Below are positions 61,786-64,000 of a stretch of 64,000 nt of DNA, piece by piece; positions within the stretch are counted from its first letter, which is position 1, and every line of letters begins with the position of its first letter. Location of the stretch: NCBI RefSeq assembly GCF_036227405.1, contig NZ_CP109473.1, forward strand, positions 1,860,001 through 1,924,000, given 5' to 3'. Source of the DNA: Streptomyces sp. NBC_01460 (lineage in GTDB: Bacteria > Actinomycetota > Actinomycetes > Streptomycetales > Streptomycetaceae). The position numbers were made by a program, and so were the translations under genes. The notes beneath the pieces are model-generated. The model was given only the letters and a program-made list of their open reading frames with translations, searched no databases and was not told where the DNA came from.

Positions 61786-62847
61786 TCAGCCGGACAGCAC
61801 GTCCAGGGCGCGGTCCACGTCCGCCTCGGTGTTGTACAGGTGGAAGGCGGCCCGCAGGTTCCCCGCCCGGGCGGAGACCATCACCCCGCCCGCGGCCAGA
61901 TCGGGCTCCCGGCCGCCCAGTCCCGGCACGGCGACGATGGCGGAGGTTCCGGGCACGGCCTCGTGCCCGATCGACGCCAGGCCCTTCCGGAAGCGGGCGG
62001 CGAGCCCGGTGGCATGGGCGTACACGGGGTCCACTCCCACCTCGGCCAGCAGCTCCAGGGACTGCTCGGCCCCGTGGTAGGCGAGGAACGCCACCGGCTC
62101 GTCGAAGCGCCGGGCGTCGACGGCGAGCTTCTCGACCGGCCCGTACGTGCTGTTCCAGCGGTCCTCGGCCGCGACCCAGCCCGCGTAGAGCGCCGGCAGG
62201 GTCTCCTGCGCCTCCTCCGTCACGGTCAGGAACGACGCGCCCCGGGGGCACATCAGGAACTTGTACCCGCCGGTGACCGTGTAGTCGTACGCCCCGGCGT
62301 CCAGCGGGAGCCATCCGGCCGACTGGCTGGCGTCGAACATCGTGCGGGCCCCGTGCGCCGCCGCGGCGGCGCGGACCGCGTCCGCGTCGGCGACCCGGCC
62401 GTCGGCCGACTGCACGGCCGAGAAGGCGACGAGCGCGGTCCCGGGCCGCACGGAGTCGGCCAGCTCGGCCAGCGGGACGTAGCGCATCCTGAGATCACCG
62501 CGGACGGCGAAGGGGCTGACGACGGAGCTGAACTCCCCCGTGGGCGCCAGGACTTCGGCGCCCGGCGGGAGGGACGCCGCGACGATCCCCACATGGGCGG
62601 CGACGGAACCCCCCACGGACACCCGGGCCGGTGCGACTCCCGCGATCCGGGCGAAGCCCGCGCGGGCGGCGTCCACCGAGTCGAAGCTGCCCACGCCGCC
62701 CCGGATGCCCACGGCGCTGTCGCCGGCCAGCTTCTGGACGGCCTCGATCGCGCGACGGGGCAGCAGCCCGCACGTCGAGGTGTTGAGGTAGGTGGATTCC
62801 GATGCGAATTCGGTGGCCCTGACCTGGTCGATCGCAGAATTCTCCAT
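61786..62847 (-). CDS. Class V aminotransferase-fold protein
   Basis: 353 residues. PLP fold: ATFDAS...MFDASQSAGWLPLDAGAYDYTVTGGYKFLMCPRGASFL carries the Schiff-base Lys in GGYKFL; YLNTSTCGLLPRRAIEAVQK is the usual N-terminus of cysteine-desulfurase/kynureninase-like class V enzymes. No mobile Cys loop typical of desulfurases was seen. Substrate unknown. Confidence 0.88.
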   Translation of the reverse strand: MENSAIDQVRATEFASESTYLNTSTCGLLPRRAIEAVQKLAGDSAVGIRGGVGSFDSVDAARAGFARIAGVAPARVSVGGSVAAHVGIVAASLPPGAEVLAPTGEFSSVVSPFAVRGDLRMRYVPLAELADSVRPGTALVAFSAVQSADGRVADADAVRAAAAAHGARTMFDASQSAGWLPLDAGAYDYTVTGGYKFLMCPRGASFLTVTEEAQETLPALYAGWVAAEDRWNSTYGPVEKLAVDARRFDEPVAFLAYHGAEQSLELLAEVGVDPVYAHATGLAARFRKGLASIGHEAVPGTSAIVAVPGLGGREPDLAAGGVMVSARAGNLRAAFHLYNTEADVDRALDVLSG

Positions 62848-62937
62848 GCGGGCCAGCCTGACGGCCGCTCAACTCCACGTCAATCACGCGAATCCGAGCG
62901 GCACGCCCAAGACATCCTTATAGAGGCCGGTCCCGTC

Positions 62938-63651
62938 CTACCGGGGCACTTCGCAGGACCCGTCGGTGTCGCAGGCGGCGGCATCCCCGCCGACCTGGGT
63001 GAGCCCGGTGACCTCGCGGTCCTTCCACGCCTGCTCCAAGGCCTGCGCGAAGACCTCCGCGGGCTGACCGCCGGAGATGCCGTAGCGCCGGTCGAGCACG
63101 AAGAACGGCACGGCGTTGGCGCCCAGCTCGGCGGCCTCGCGCTCGTCGCCCCGCACGTCGTCGGCGTACGCCTCGGGATCGGCCAGCACCGCGCGCGCCT
63201 CGTCGGCGTCGAGCCCCGCCTCGACGGCCAGGTCGGCCAGCACCGCGTCGTCGAAGACCGAACGCTCCTCGGCGAAGTTCGCCCGGTAGACGCGGGTCAG
63301 CAGCTCGTCCTGGCGCCCGCGGGCCTTGGCGAGGTGGAGCAGCCGGTGGATGTCGAAGGTGTTGCCGTGATCGCGCCCCTCGGTGCGGTAGCCGAGCCCC
63401 TCGGCCTGCGCGTTCGCGGCGACGTTCGCCTCCATGCCCCGGGCCTCCTCGGGGGTGCGCCCGTACTTCTGCGCCAGCATGTCGACGACCTGCTCGGTGT
63501 CACCCTTGGCACGGCCGGGGTCGAGCTCGAAGGAGCGGTGGACGACCTCGACCTCGTCACGGTGGGCGAATCCGGCGAGCCCCTTCTCGAAGCGGGCCTT
63601 TCCGACATAGCACCACGGGCAGGCGATGTCGCTCCATATCTCGACGCGCAT
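62938..63651 (-). CDS. DsbA family oxidoreductase, FrnE type
   Basis: 237 residues. Thioredoxin fold with CPWC at residues 11-14 (Cys11, Cys14) and the helical insert of FrnE-type DsbA proteins; AVPFFVLDRRYGISGGQP holds the cis-proline. An extra Cys pair at the C-terminus (CDTDGSC) is noteworthy and may cooperate in redox chemistry. No signal peptide; it acts in the cytoplasm as a disulphide isomerase/oxidase. Confidence 0.92.
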   Translation of the reverse strand: MRVEIWSDIACPWCYVGKARFEKGLAGFAHRDEVEVVHRSFELDPGRAKGDTEQVVDMLAQKYGRTPEEARGMEANVAANAQAEGLGYRTEGRDHGNTFDIHRLLHLAKARGRQDELLTRVYRANFAEERSVFDDAVLADLAVEAGLDADEARAVLADPEAYADDVRGDEREAAELGANAVPFFVLDRRYGISGGQPAEVFAQALEQAWKDREVTGLTQVGGDAAACDTDGSCEVPR

Positions 63652-63815
63652 GACTCTTCTACTCTCCAGCTCTGCAGTACCGGTGCGGAGGGGGCCTCCG
63701 CCGCCGGTTCAACGCGGTGCCCGACCAGGTGATTCCCGGTGGTCCCCCGGCCCGCGTCACACGTGGGCGCGCGGGCGGGCAGGGGCGGATCCGGTCACGG
63801 CCGCCACTCTGCTGA
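63652..63815. other. Intergenic region before the MFS remnant
   Basis: 164 bases without a gene, mainly GC-rich with no motif recognised apart from the upstream side of the DsbA gene. Nothing further seen in it or in the 53 bases after the remnant. Confidence 0.4.
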
Positions 63816-63947
63816 TGTTCCTTCGGCGCTCTCGTCGCGAACGGCTTCCACACAGGGCTCCGGGCGAGCCTGGTGATCAGCGCGGTCCTGCTGACCGTGA
63901 CCACGCTGGCGACGGCCCGTCCGGGGAGAGGTACTCCCACCGCGTGA
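63816..63947 (+). pseudogene. C-terminal remnant of an MFS drug transporter
   Basis: A 43-residue frame immediately after a stop at 63813-63815 reads CSFGALVANGFHTG, LRASLVISAVLLTVTT, LATARPGRGTPTA. This is the last transmembrane helix and tail of an EmrB/QacA-type (DHA2) permease. No start or other part of the gene is in the window, so it is a decayed 3' end. Confidence 0.5.
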
Positions 63948-64000
63948 GGGCGTCGGGCCGTGGGGCCCCGGACTCACCGGGCCGGGAGGTGTGCCGCTCC

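Overview
This window is a high-GC, densely packed stretch of an actinobacterial chromosome, almost certainly a Streptomyces. Reasons: third-position GC bias in every gene, many GTG/TTG starts, frequent 4-base start/stop overlaps, a FabG N-terminus of the streptomycete type, an SCO1860-type LAETG sortase substrate, ABC sugar importers without a linked ATPase, and an ectABCD operon. Gene content and order resemble the core region of the S. coelicolor chromosome that carries tyrS, moaA, pitH2, the cobalamin genes and ectABCD. No tRNA, rRNA, CRISPR array, insertion sequence or prophage was seen. About 64 protein-coding genes are supported.

Layout. 1-3.2 kb: 5' end of fabG (minus), diverging from the tldD-tldE peptidase pair. 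3.2-9.1 kb: tyrS, small membrane and zinc-type proteins, moaA, and a DUF485 + sodium/solute symporter pair. 9.4-16.9 kb: secreted subtilase, zinc alcohol dehydrogenase, a lysoplasmalogenase-like gene overlapping a membrane fatty-acid-hydroxylase gene, a VIT-family transporter, an exonuclease-BRCT protein, a Cys-rich protein and a SURF1 protein. 16.9-19.5 kb: GH15 glucanohydrolase and an SDR that lacks the usual YxxxK. 19.5-22.6 kb: an Asp23/AmaP/DUF6286 envelope cluster. 22.7-30.0 kb: enoyl-CoA hydratase, a small HTH protein, an ABC-F ATPase with a seven-residue leader peptide upstream, a VOC protein, an unknown protein, an alpha/beta hydrolase and a class II aldolase.

30.2-41.1 kb: a phosphate transporter with a PHO box, then a cobalamin riboswitch and the late corrin genes cobD-cobQ-chelatase-cobO-cobB, read as one tightly overlapping operon. 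A ZIP transporter (convergent) and a CobE-CobC fusion follow. 41.1-44.9 kb: LAETG-anchored surface protein, amidohydrolase and class V aminotransferase. 45.2-48.5 kb: ectABCD for ectoine and 5-hydroxyectoine. 48.6-51.3 kb: quinone-oxidoreductase-like gene with a divergent TetR regulator, and a VOC-DinB-like fusion. 51.3-59.4 kb: a complete galactan-use locus (GH53 endogalactanase, GH42 beta-galactosidase, divergent sugar ABC importer and LacI regulator, with a LacI operator between). 59.4-64 kb: GNAT, old-yellow-enzyme reductase with a divergent MarR regulator, class V aminotransferase, FrnE-type DsbA and a decayed MFS transporter tail.

Regulation visible in the DNA includes the B12 riboswitch, the PHO box, palindromic operators beside the TetR, MarR and LacI genes, a TTACT-N4-AGTAA element before the enoyl-CoA hydratase, and many strong hairpin terminators. 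The most unusual signals are the leader peptide before the ABC-F gene, a small open frame between riboswitch and cobD, the lysoplasmalogenase/hydroxylase gene pair, the SDR with a rewritten active site, and the absence of cobN beside the chelatase gene.
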